Shown here piece by piece: positions 33,068-42,836 of a DNA stretch of 64,000 bases. How positions within the stretch are numbered: the first letter of the stretch is position 1; the number at the start of each line of letters is the position of its first letter. The notes under the pieces were generated by a model. That model saw only the letters and a list, made by a program, of their open reading frames with translations, was not told where the DNA came from and made no database searches. The DNA comes from Acorus gramineus (Eukaryota; Streptophyta; Magnoliopsida; Acorales; Acoraceae). The stretch covers positions 18,550,378 through 18,614,377 of the forward strand of contig CM060855.1 in NCBI GenBank assembly GCA_030737835.1, given 5' to 3'. A program made the position numbers and the translations under genes.

Positions 33068-34180
33068 GAAAGAGTGCTATTTCATACAGTTTTTATTCTA
33101 GTCACATATAAATCAATAAAAAATTATTAGAGCATATACTTACTTTACCAAGGCATATGTTTCAATAAATTTTTTTAATTTTTTATAAATGTATCTATGC
33201 AATTCATTAAAGTATATGCTTCATATTTTTTTTTTATAAAAACACGTACCTCATTAGATCATTAGATGTGGTATACTATTTTTAAAAAATTCAAAACACT
33301 TGTAGACTAGATTTAGGGGTGGGAAATGGACTAAACGTAACATTATCTTTTAATTAGAGCGCTGTTATGTTCAGTTTTTTTTTATGAGCACTATAACACT
33401 CAATTATTTTTAAAGTTCAAAATAAAGTCCTATGTGCATTGTTAGAAATTTAGTGAAGCATATGCATTATTAAACTTTTTTTTACATTATTAAAAATGTG
33501 TCCGTTTAATTTGAAATGGAGCAATATACATTTTTATTAGAGCATATATATCGTTAGATGATGTTTACTATTTCTTGAAAAATATAAACATATGTGATTT
33601 GCATTTTGGATTATAAAAAAGAATGGGTCTAACATTTTTTTTTTATAGTTTTAAATGCAGTCTTATAGATCTCGTTGGTCCCCTCTACTCACAATAACAT
33701 TATATATCAATATGTATCTCATTGAAATTGATTTACATTTTCTATAAATTATGCCATTAAATTCATTGGAGTATATATTTCACCTTTTATAAAATCATAT
33801 ATCCTAATGAGGTAAATGATTTTTAGAAGAGTGAAAAACGTGGGTGAACTATGTTTTGGACTGTAAAATGGATCAGGTATAACAATTTTCCTTATTGTTA
33901 GAGAGTTGTTACACAAATTTTCCTTATTATAGAGCCATGTGTGTAGCTCTATTAGCAATCCATTGAAGTATATATGTATAGTATATATTGAGATACATTA
34001 ATATAATTTTTTATTTAAAAATTAATTTTTTTACTTTTTATACACTTCGTTAGTGCAATATATACACTGCGTTATCACAATATACGTTGTGATAACGCAA
34101 CACATAAGTGGCTAGAGAATCACTTCTAGGTTGTAGACAAGATTGCAAAACGGATTGAGTATATCAGCTTTCAAACTTTA
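33068..34180. repeat. Cluster of adjacent family A and family B repeats
   Basis: Several elements abut: one ending GGACTAAACGTAACATTATC near 33343, one from about 33357 (GAGCGCTGTTATG) to 33633 (GGTCTAACATTTTT), one to about 33892 (GGTATAACAATTTTCC), and an inverted family B copy 33900-34175 ending AAACGGATTGAGTATATCAG. Individual boundaries are approximate. Confidence 0.5.
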
Positions 34181-36666
34181 TTGCCCTAATTCTAATCCCA
34201 TATAACTCGCTAGCATTATACAATCACAATAAAGATATACTATTTAGAAAAAATAAAAACATGTGCTAGAATTTGGGTTGATCAATAGACTATACAAAAT
34301 ATTTCCTTTATAATTAACAACACAAATTGACAATTATCTAAAGTAGAATAATCAAAATAAAAAATTTAGAAAAATCTTACATTCAGCCCTTTTTACACTC
34401 TGTTTGTAGCCAACACAAGTTTTATTTTTTTAAAGTCTATAATTAAACCAATGAAGTATAATTCTTTCATAAAAAATAAATTAAATACCCGTACAAATTG
34501 AGTACATTCATTTTTATGTTTTTGATAGTAAAATATATACTGACATAATGAGATATATTATGTTAAATAGTTTTATATACTATAAACGAGCTTGCAAAAT
34601 GAAATGAGTGTATCAGCTCTAATTTTAAGTGTTACAAGAAACTGATATTTCAAAATGTAGGAGAATCAATGAAGGTTTTTTTTTTTGACTGTATAGAAGG
34701 TTCTCTGTGTCTGTGTGACTAATAATAATTCTAGAGGGCTAACTAAAAGACCTCTTTTGTGTTTTAGCCTTGTAGAAAAAGTTTTATCATTTACCAAGTC
34801 AAAGAAGAAACAAAATTTACTCATGAAGACTGTCTAGATATACCAATTGACTTTAGTCATTTCTTTTTATACAGTTAACATGGCCCCATTTTGGACAACA
34901 AAAAGGTTCAATAAGCATCAAGTTCTAGAAAATGTGTGACTAGGATTACCACCATAATAAGGGGGTTGAGAATCTATTAAGAAAATGATCTCATCTTACA
35001 ATTTGTAATTTTTAATATGTAAAATGTCCCTTGTTTTCATACATGCAGTTCATAGGTCCCCTTATATTATCTATATGATCATTTGACCATGTTAAAAACT
35101 GCTCATATAAAATATTGCCTAAATTTTACGTGAAATGTAATACTAATCATGATTTTAAACATTTTGGTAAATGGAAAAATGCAATATCACACTTTTGAAA
35201 CCATATATTCATTAGAAATTATATGAAGATGAGAATTAGTCCTTATCAAAAACATGTTTGGTCACGGTGTCATGTTAAATTGATCTCGACTTTAACCTAA
35301 CTGGTTTAATTATCATAATATTAATCGTGTGGTGTATATTCAATGTCTTAATCCTAACCCAACCCATTTTAATCTGATTAGTCCAATGTTGTGAGATGTC
35401 ATTTATTCTAATAGAAGATGTCATATTCATGATGACCATACCTCTGATTTGAAATTTTAAAAGGTTTTGATTATTTTTTTTTCTTTATTTTCAATCACTA
35501 TCACCTTAGGATCAAGGAAATTTCAATAAGTGGTGGATGTATGAAATTGCTTTGTGAGAAAATGGATGGTGGTGATCAAAGAGCAATTGTGAGAAACATT
35601 GTATTTTAGTTACTAGTTGATAGTGAATCGATTAAGTGGAACCTGAAAAACTCCACAACAAAGAGTGTGATGTCCCCTCTCATAGTTGCTCCATGTAGCA
35701 CTGAAGAGGGGGATCCGAGACACTGGTGTAGTGCCTTAACAAAGGGATCCGAGACACTGGTGTAGTGCCTTAACAAAAGTATCTGATACTCAAGTTAGAC
35801 TTCCCCCTAAAATGTTCTTTTTAATGGCCAAAAAATGGATAATGTATTAATAATTGTAAGGGCCAATGTCAGGTCATCACATGCCATATTCCATGAACTC
35901 CCATATCACAAATGAGGTAGTGTGTCACCCTTTCATTTAGTCATGTGCTCCAAAGCCAAATTGTGTGGATCATGACGTGGGTTGTTAACCGGCTCAACTG
36001 ATATGACCATGACTTGACAGAATAATTTATCGGGTCATTATCCTTAGTCAGATCTGATCTGCTAGTTTTGAGTCCACGCTTATAAATAAAATTCGTTTGA
36101 GGAGAACTACCAAAGCTCAAAATAATGTAACGTGTTTATGACATGTGTCAAGTTGTGAGAGCTTGTTACTTTTTCCTTCAACATATTCATAATCTCATCG
36201 GGCAGTATTTTGATTTGTTATGTGTTTTTTTCTATTTGTTTTTGACATAGTTTTACAAGTGTCAAAATCAAACCGTATTCATGACGCGTGTCTGGCTGTG
36301 AGATCTCGTTATTTTTTATTTCTTCATATTTATACTTTCATCATGGATGTAGGCCAATTGTCAAATAATGGATAGGTATTTTATTTTGTGTGTTTTTAGA
36401 TTTGTTTTTGTCATTGTTCTACAAGTTGAAAACTCTACTTATTTCCCTTTTTTAATTGGAATACCAAAATGGTCTTATTAATGAAAAATGATACGATTTT
36501 GCTAATTGAGTTAAGAAAGATCCAGTTCATGTAATATAGAAAGATTCATTAAAACCTACAAATGCAATAAATCAACTTCGACCATGAATGCTGCTTTCTG
36601 ACAACTAACGAGATCCAACCACCTCAAAAATCTACTTTGATAGTTTCAAATATAAATTTTGTTATT

Positions 36667-36729
<63 letters not shown>

Positions 36730-37209
36730 TAAAATGAGTTAAAATCTCATTTTTATTCTTAAAATATAAAAAATACTCAACTTTAATAATATTTTTTTTC
36801 TTTTTTTTTAACAAATATATCTTTTGAATGTCACATTATTTGGCATATAAAATAATTATATTAAATAATAAAACACAAAAAATTCTATATTAATATTTAA
36901 TGTAGCTTACCCTAAAATATTATCTGGATCCGCCCTACTCTCATTAATTGTATAATTTTTAAAATATCAGGATTATAAAATGGATTTACATATAATAATG
37001 AAAGAATGAATAAAGGTCACACGAAATATTAACATGAATACTACGTGCATATGTGATGCAACATGCACGTATATATGTCCGCTCATATATAAGTCTAGCC
37101 ACGTATAAATTATCAAATTATCACATAGACATGGGTCCTACATATCTCAGACTTGGTCAGGTCATGTAGATTGATATCATGTAAATTGACGTTTGTTCAT
37201 GTAAACGAT
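34181..37209. other. AT-rich intergenic DNA
   Basis: No gene is visible. A further family B-like stretch lies at about 34395-34620. A 34-bp exact tandem duplication (GGGATCCGAGACACTGG...) lies at 35710-35743 and 35744-35777. The rest is featureless AT-rich sequence. Confidence 0.5.
36669..36724. repeat. (TA)28 microsatellite
   Basis: An uninterrupted TA dinucleotide run of 56 bases. Confidence 0.95.
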
Positions 37210-37445
37210 GTCTGTGATGCCCGATCCATTGAGGGGGAGGCCCAACCATTCCAAGAGACTCGTGGATTGGGTGAGGGTAAGGTGTTTAATCTCACATCGC
37301 CTAATGAGAAGAGATAGTCTGTGCTTATATGTGAGTACAGCTCTTACACACTAAGACGCGTTTTAAAACCATGATCTCATTTAGTGGCAAAGTGGATAAT
37401 TTCTTGTTGTGTAAGTTGGGGCGGTATCAACCCCTAATGGGAGGA
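37210..37445 (+). mobile_element. TRIM-like LTR remnant
   Basis: The words AATCTCACATCG, ACACACTAAGACGCGTTTTA and GGGGCGGTATCAA occur in the order seen in a widespread plant miniature LTR retrotransposon (TRIM) family, where the LTR has a CACATCG/CACATTGG block, then GACGCGTTTTAAAACC, then a PBS-like GGTATCA. No second LTR or target duplication was identified, so the ends are approximate. The family call is from memory. Confidence 0.45.
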
Positions 37446-37959
37446 GATAGTTAATATATATTATGCTAAACGAATATATACTCCAATAAAAAAATGAAAA
37501 AAGTATATTCAATCTGTTTAGGTATGCACTTATCGACGTATAATATAAATCGAACTACACAATCTATGAATCAAACTGCACAATCAATTATTGGGTGCAT
37601 GTGTCAATCACATATTGGATACTAATGATACTAACCAAACCCATAATTGACTGGATCCAGAGTCATATTTATCATCACAAAAACATAAATTCCTAATTAC
37701 CATTAGCATCCAATAAGAGAGTGAATATGTATCCAATAATTAACTATACAGTTCAATTCATAAACCATGCAGTTCGATTAATGGGTTGTACAGTTCAGTA
37801 GTATATGTAGATATTCCAATTTTGACCGTTCAAATAAAAGAAAATTATCTCAAGCAACATTTAAAATAAAATACATTTGAATCATAAAGAAAACTACTTA
37901 AGGAAAATAAAAGGAAAAAATGAAAAGAAAGGAAAAATGAAAAGAATGCCAGAACTAGC

Positions 37960-39060
37960 ACTTAGGAAATAAAAGGCCAGAACCAACACTTTAGGAAATA
38001 AAAGGCCAAAAACCTGGCGGCTACTCCAAACCAGCCGTGTCCCTTCCGATAGCTTACTACCACCAGCCGCCTCTCAACCGCTTCTCCAAGATGGGATGTA
38101 AAGTTAGCATTAAATGCTAATGATAGTGGCGGATCGTCAAGACTAATTGTCCCTTTCTGCCGGGTGACTGCATCTAACTGCCTAATCCACCACCTGTCAG
38201 AGATATGACATAAAATAAACAATGATGACTGGTGGCTAGTTGAAACCACCCACCTGGACCCCGACAGCTCAAATGGACTAGCTGGCCCTTGCTTGGATAA
38301 TCTGTCAGAACAAAAATCTGGGAGAAAACTTATCTGAATTCACCCTATTACCCAATTCATTATATTATCCAGTGGTAACACCCCTGCACCATTTTTACTA
38401 TAAATATGGGAGGCCAAAACCTTTTACCAACATCAAGAATTCACAATCATTCACTAACTTACGCAAGTCACAGAGACCCCACCACTAGAATAGTTTGAGA
38501 GAGAGAGAGAGAGAGTTTTAGTTGAGAGAGAAGGAATCCCAATTACCTTACCAAATTCCACTCTCTAAAAACTCTCTCCACCACTGATTTCAAGCCTAAG
38601 TTGCTCTAGCCAAAGCAACTCAAACTCTATACTTAGGTGCTGTCCAAAAATCTAGAAAATTCAAAATTCAGGTATCAGACAGACTAGTCCAAACCACTTG
38701 GTGGGCTCAGATGGCTAAGTCCAAGTAGCCGGTGGATTATTGCAACTTTCTCCCTTTTTTTAGCAGCCCCTTTCCAAGTTTTTGTCAAGCAGAAGGACTA
38801 CCAGTTTTTCATCTCTGAGTGCTGCCAGCCTTAGCTTAGAGAAAAGAACCCTACAATTTACAACCTAGCGAGATGATCAACGGTAACACTCATTTTTTTT
38901 TTTGCTTTTTAAAAAAATAGGTGACGATCACACCCAAATCTTGTTTTTCTGAGAGGCGGGTAGTTGAAAAAAAGATCCTCCGAGTGGTGATCTGAACAAT
39001 CATAAGACGGGACTAGAACCAAGCTTACAGAAGAACCCACACCTACCCCGAATTGCCATA
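37960..39060 (+). other. GC-richer stretch with a TATA box; possible solo LTR or untranslated transcript
   Basis: This stretch is clearly less AT-rich than its surroundings. It contains CTATAAATATGGG at 38398-38410, then a leader-like sequence with (GA)n at about 38498-38514, and GGTATCAGAC at about 38671, which resembles a tRNA-Met primer site. No reading frame is convincing. It could be the LTR and leader of a lost retrotransposon, or the promoter and 5' leader of an unrecognised transcript continuing to about 39760. Confidence 0.35.
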
Positions 39061-40103
39061 CCGACAATGCAGGTCTTCTTTTTTCCCCTTACCGGATCCG
39101 GACTCATTTTCCCCCCTTTGATCCCACTTTATTGGATCTTCATTTCTGTCCAACACAATGGAGAGATTTTGTTCTGTGTGACATTTTTGTGGGATTTGTG
39201 AGTTCGGTTACGGATTTGGGTTTCGTTATCTTCAAGAAATGGTGTTGAAAATCACTTCTTTTTTTTCACGATAATGCTTGTTTGTTGTTTCATTCATGTT
39301 CATTTCAAAATGGGTTTGTTTTCAAATGTTTTAAAATGGGTTTCTTTGAATTCCACTTATGGGTTCATGTTTATTGAATCTGCATTTCAGTTTTGCTCAG
39401 TGGAGAGTCTTGTTCAATGTGAGCTACAGATGCTCTTCCTGTGGAAACCATGGATTAACAATAGAAATCCAAGTTGGGTTTCACTAAATTCGATGCTGGG
39501 GGTGCTCCAGGACTTGATTCTTGTCAGACTTCTGAATGTGGGTATGTCTGCTTTATTCAATATTGTGGGTTGAGTGGATTCATCTCTTCTTCCTTTAACT
39601 GGAATTGTCCATTTATGTTTTTCAATTGTGCTGTGTTTCTTGGGTCTTCTGTATGTAGATTGATACATCAAAGAGAGGCTCTTGTATACAACACTATGAT
39701 CACAATGTTACTAGTGACAACATTTGCGTATGCCATATTTGGTAAGTGTTCCGTTTAGTATGGTATTTGTACATTCGTAAATCATACATGACAAAGTACG
39801 CTGGTAGGGTAAAAGTTAGGAGATAATTAGACTATTTTTTAGACGTATTCAGTTATTAGTACGAGAAATACATATAAAAATTCTATGTTACAGCAGTAGC
39901 AATTAGGATTTGTTATTTAATTATGAAGAATGTCATGAATAATTTTAATTAAATGGATATCTAGATTTTGAACGTTATAGATGCATATTTTGACAAACAG
40001 AAGTATGTTCGGCCAATATGTGTAGGAGTTATACAATTAGAGTACTTTTCTGAACATTGGGAAAAGTTTGGAGTGCATTGGAACTATGCATATTCTTTGT
40101 AAT
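39061..40103 (+). other. Unassigned stretch left of the tRNA array
   Basis: Codon-like composition and open frames (39274-39573 and 39474-39758 on the plus strand) end before a donor-like GGTAAGTG near 39740. The translations contain no domain I recognise, and the two frames overlap. Possibly a decayed gene or a non-coding transcript. Confidence 0.25.
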
Positions 40104-40121
40104 GCCATTTTGTCACAACTA

Positions 40122-40193
40122 GCGTTTGTAGTCCAACAGTTAGGATAATTGCCTTCCAAGCAATAGACCCGGGTTAGACTCCCGGCAAACGCA
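40122..40193 (+). pseudogene. tRNA-Gly(UCC) copy 1, damaged
   Basis: Same length and anticodon as the intact copies, but with two changes at normally invariant sites: the first of the D-loop GG pair is A (AACAGTTA), and the T-loop reads TTAGACT instead of TTCGACT. These bases form the D-loop/T-loop contact, and the second also breaks the B box. Probably poorly transcribed or non-functional. Confidence 0.8.
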
Positions 40194-40423
40194 CCAGTAT
40201 TTTAATTGCGAACCGAGTTTTGGGAAAGTCGGCTAATACCCCTCTCTATAAAGAAAGAATGACCAAGGATCAAATCCTGGGGGCACTGCTTTTAAAAAAA
40301 TTGCCATTTTGACTGTTCCAAAGTGTTTGATTCTTTTGTCCTTGGGGAAAGCGTCCTTAATCGGACGATCAGAATGATCATATTATGCTGATGAGGTCTC
40401 AGTTTGCCATTTTGTCACAACTA

Positions 40424-40495
40424 GCGTTTGTAGTCCAACGGTTAGGATAATTGCCTTCCAAGCAATAGACCCGAGTTCGACTCCCGGCAAACGCA
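40424..40495 (+). tRNA. tRNA-Gly(UCC) copy 2, one T-stem mismatch
   Basis: Differs from the intact copies by G to A in the 5' T-stem (CCGAG for CCGGG), giving an A-C mismatch and altering the first B-box base. Acceptor, D and anticodon arms are unchanged. Function is doubtful. Confidence 0.75.
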
Positions 40496-40727
40496 CCAGT
40501 ATTTTAATTGCGAACTGAGTTTTGGGAAAGTCGGCTAATACCCCCCTCTCTATAAAGAAAGAATGACCAAGGATCAAATCCTGGGGGCACTGCTCTTAAA
40601 AAAAATGCCATTTTGACTGTTCCAAAGTGTTTGATTCTTTTGTCCTTGGGGAAAGCGTCCTTAATCGGACGATCAGAATGATCATATTATGCTGATGAGG
40701 TCTCAGTTTGCCATTTTGTCACAACTA

Positions 40728-40799
40728 GCGTTTGTAGTCCAACGGTTAGGATAATTGCCTTCCAAGCAATAGACCCGGGTTCGACTCCCAGAAAACGCA
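40728..40799 (+). tRNA. tRNA-Gly(UCC) copy 3, damaged acceptor and T stems
   Basis: The 3' part reads CCCAGAAAACGC instead of CCCGGCAAACGC. This breaks one T-stem pair and the last acceptor-stem pair (G7). The A and B boxes are intact, so it may be transcribed, but processing is doubtful. Confidence 0.7.
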
Positions 40800-41030
40800 C
40801 CAGTATTTTAATTGCGAACCGAGTTTTGGGAAAGTCGGCTAGTACCCCCCTCTCTTTAAAGAAAGAATGACCAAGGATCAAATCCTGGGGGCACTGCTCT
40901 TAAAAAAATGCCATTTTGACTGTTCCAAAGTGTTTGATTCTTTTGTCCTTGGGGAAAGCGTCCTTAATCGGACGATCAAGATGATCATAATATGCTGATG
41001 AGGTCTCAGTTTGCCATTTTGTCACAACTA

Positions 41031-41102
41031 GCGTTTGTAGTCCAACGGTTAGGATAATTGCCTTCCAAGCAATAGACCCGGGTTCGACTCCCGGCAAACG
41101 CA
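41031..41102 (+). tRNA. tRNA-Gly(UCC) copy 4, intact
   Basis: A complete cloverleaf of 72 nt: acceptor GCGTTTG/CAAACGC plus discriminator A, D-arm GTCC/GGAT, anticodon stem ATTGC/GCAAT with loop CTTCCAA (anticodon TCC), and T-arm CCGGG/CCCGG with TTCGACT. Pol III A box TAGTCCAACGG and B box GGTTCGACTCC match consensus. A CAA motif lies just upstream (ACAACTA) and TTTT at 41109-41112 is the terminator. No intron, no encoded CCA. It decodes GGA (and by wobble GGG) glycine codons. Confidence 0.97.
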
Positions 41103-41334
41103 CCAGTATTTTAATTACGTACCGAGTTTTGAAAAAGTCGGCTAGTACCCCCCTCTCTGTAAAGAAAGAATGACCAAGGATCAAATCCTGGGGGCACTGC
41201 TCTTAAAAAAAATGCCATTTTGACTGTTCCAAAGTGTTTGATTCTTTTATCCTTGGGGAAAGCGTCCTTAATCGGACGATCAGAATGATCATATTATGCT
41301 GATGAGGTCTCAGTTTGCCATTTTGTCACAACTA

Positions 41335-41406
41335 GCGTTTGTAGTCCAACGGTTAGGATAATTGCCTTCCAAGCAATAGACCCGGGTTCGACTCCCGGCA
41401 AACGCA
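41335..41406 (+). tRNA. tRNA-Gly(UCC) copy 5, intact
   Basis: Identical to copy 4 over all 72 bases, with the same upstream CAA motif and TTTT terminator about seven bases downstream. Confidence 0.97.
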
Positions 41407-41637
41407 CCAGTATTTTAATTGCGAACCGAGTTTTGAGAAAGTCGGCTAATACCCCCCTCTCTTTAAAGAAAGAATGATCAAAGATCAAATCCTGGGGGAC
41501 ACTGCTCTTAAAAAAATGCCATTTTGACTGTTCCAAAGTGTTTGATTCTTTTATCCTTGGGAAAGCGTCCTTAATCGGACGATCAGAATGATCATATTAT
41601 GCTGATGAGGTCTCAGTTTGCTATTTTGTCACAACTA

Positions 41638-41709
41638 GCGTTTGTAGTCCAACGGTTAGGATAATTGCCTTCCAAGCAATAGACCCGGGTTCGACTCCCG
41701 GCAAACGCA
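41638..41709 (+). tRNA. tRNA-Gly(UCC) copy 6, intact
   Basis: Identical to copy 4. The upstream flank has one change (GCTATTTTGTCAC for GCCATTTTGTCAC) that does not touch the CAA motif. Confidence 0.97.
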
Positions 41710-41940
41710 CCAGTATTTTAATTGCGAACCGAGTTTTGGGAAAGTCGGCTAATACCCCCCTCTCTTTAAAGAAAGAATGACCAAGGATCAAATCCTGGGG
41801 GCACTGCTCTTAAAAAAATGCCATTTCGACTGTTCCAAAGTGTTTGATTCTTTTGTCCTTGGGGAAAGCGTCCTTAATCGGACGATCAGAATGATCATAA
41901 TATGCTGATGAGGTCTCAGTTTGCCATTTTGTCACAACTA

Positions 41941-42012
41941 GCGTTTGTAGTCCAACGGTTAGGATAATTGCCTTCCAAGCAATAGACCCGGGTTCGACTC
42001 CCGGCAAACGCA
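41941..42012 (+). tRNA. tRNA-Gly(UCC) copy 7, intact
   Basis: Identical to copy 4. The following spacer is the TTAATTACGTACTGAG variant, close to the spacers after copies 4 and 9. Confidence 0.97.
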
Positions 42013-42243
42013 CCAGTATTTTAATTACGTACTGAGTTTTGAAAAAGTCGGCTAGTACCCCCCTCTCTGTAAAGAAAGAATGACCAAGGATCAAATCCTG
42101 GGGGCACTGCTCTTAAAAAAAATGCCATTTTGACTGTTCCAAAGTGTTTGATTCTTTTATCCTTGGGAAAGCGTCCTTAATCGGACGATCAGAATGATCA
42201 TATTATGCTGATGAGGTCTCAGTTTGCCATTTTGTCACAACTA

Positions 42244-42315
42244 GCGTTTGTAGTCCAACGGTTAGGATAATTGCCTTCCAAGCAATAGACCCGGGTTCGA
42301 CTCCCGGCAAACGCA
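42244..42315 (+). tRNA. tRNA-Gly(UCC) copy 8, intact
   Basis: Identical to copy 4. Followed by the TTAATTGCGAACTGAG spacer variant and the TTTT terminator. Confidence 0.97.
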
Positions 42316-42545
42316 CCAGTATTTTAATTGCGAACTGAGTTTTGGGAAAGTCGGCTAGTACCCCCCTCTCTGTAAAGAAAGAATGACCAAGGATCAAATC
42401 CTGGGGCACTGCTCTTAAATAAAATGCATTTTGACTGTTCCAAAGTGTTTGATTCTTTTGTCCTTGGGGAAAACGTCCTTAATCGGACGATCAAGATGAT
42501 CATAATATGCTGATGAGGTCTCAGTTTGCCATTTTGTCACAACTA

Positions 42546-42617
42546 GCGTTTGTAGTCCAACGGTTAGGATAATTGCCTTCCAAGCAATAGACCCGGGTTC
42601 GACTCCCGGCAAACGCA
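42546..42617 (+). tRNA. tRNA-Gly(UCC) copy 9, intact, last of the array
   Basis: Identical to copy 4. Its spacer has extra differences near the end (GAAAAAATGACC, AATTGGACAATCAG), and the repeat then stops at about 42836. Confidence 0.97.
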
Positions 42618-42836
42618 CCAGTATTTTAATTACGTACCGAGTTTTGAAAAAGTCGGCTAGTACCCCACTCTCTTTGTAAAGAAAAAATGACCAAGGATCA
42701 AATCCTGGGGGCACTGCTCTGAAAAAAAATGCCATTTTGACTGTTCCAAAGTGTTTGATTCTTTTATCCTTGTGGAAAGCGTCCTTAATTGGACAATCAG
42801 AATGATATGCTGATGAAGTCTCAATTTGCCATTTTT

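Larger units (their letters stand above)
40104..42836 (+). repeat. Tandem array of nine ~303-bp units, each with a tRNA-Gly(UCC) gene
   Basis: Successive tRNA starts are 302, 304, 303, 304, 303, 303, 303 and 302 bases apart. Each unit holds CCATTTTGTCACAACTA, the 72-nt tRNA, a T4 stretch, then a ~210-bp spacer with AAGTCGGCTA, GACCAAGGATCAAATCCTGG and TTAATCGGACGATC. Similarity starts about 18 bases before the first tRNA and fades after 42836. Minus-strand reading frames of 64-106 residues repeated across the array are spacer and antisense tRNA sequence, not proteins. Confidence 0.97.

Noticed and set aside
37962..38249. A 95-residue minus-strand frame in the GC-richer region
   Set aside because: No recognisable domain, no partner exons, and it lies upstream of a plus-strand TATA box in a probable repeat.
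38664..38700. GGTATCAGAC as a tRNA-Met primer-binding site proving an LTR element
   Set aside because: Only the first bases match the usual TGGTATCAGAGC, and no second LTR or polypurine tract was found; kept only as a possibility.
40383..42735. Repeated minus-strand reading frames (64-106 residues) across the tRNA array, looking like a small protein family
   Set aside because: They are antisense tRNA-Gly and spacer sequence repeated with the 303-bp unit. Their similarity comes from the DNA repeat, and they have no domain or splice context.
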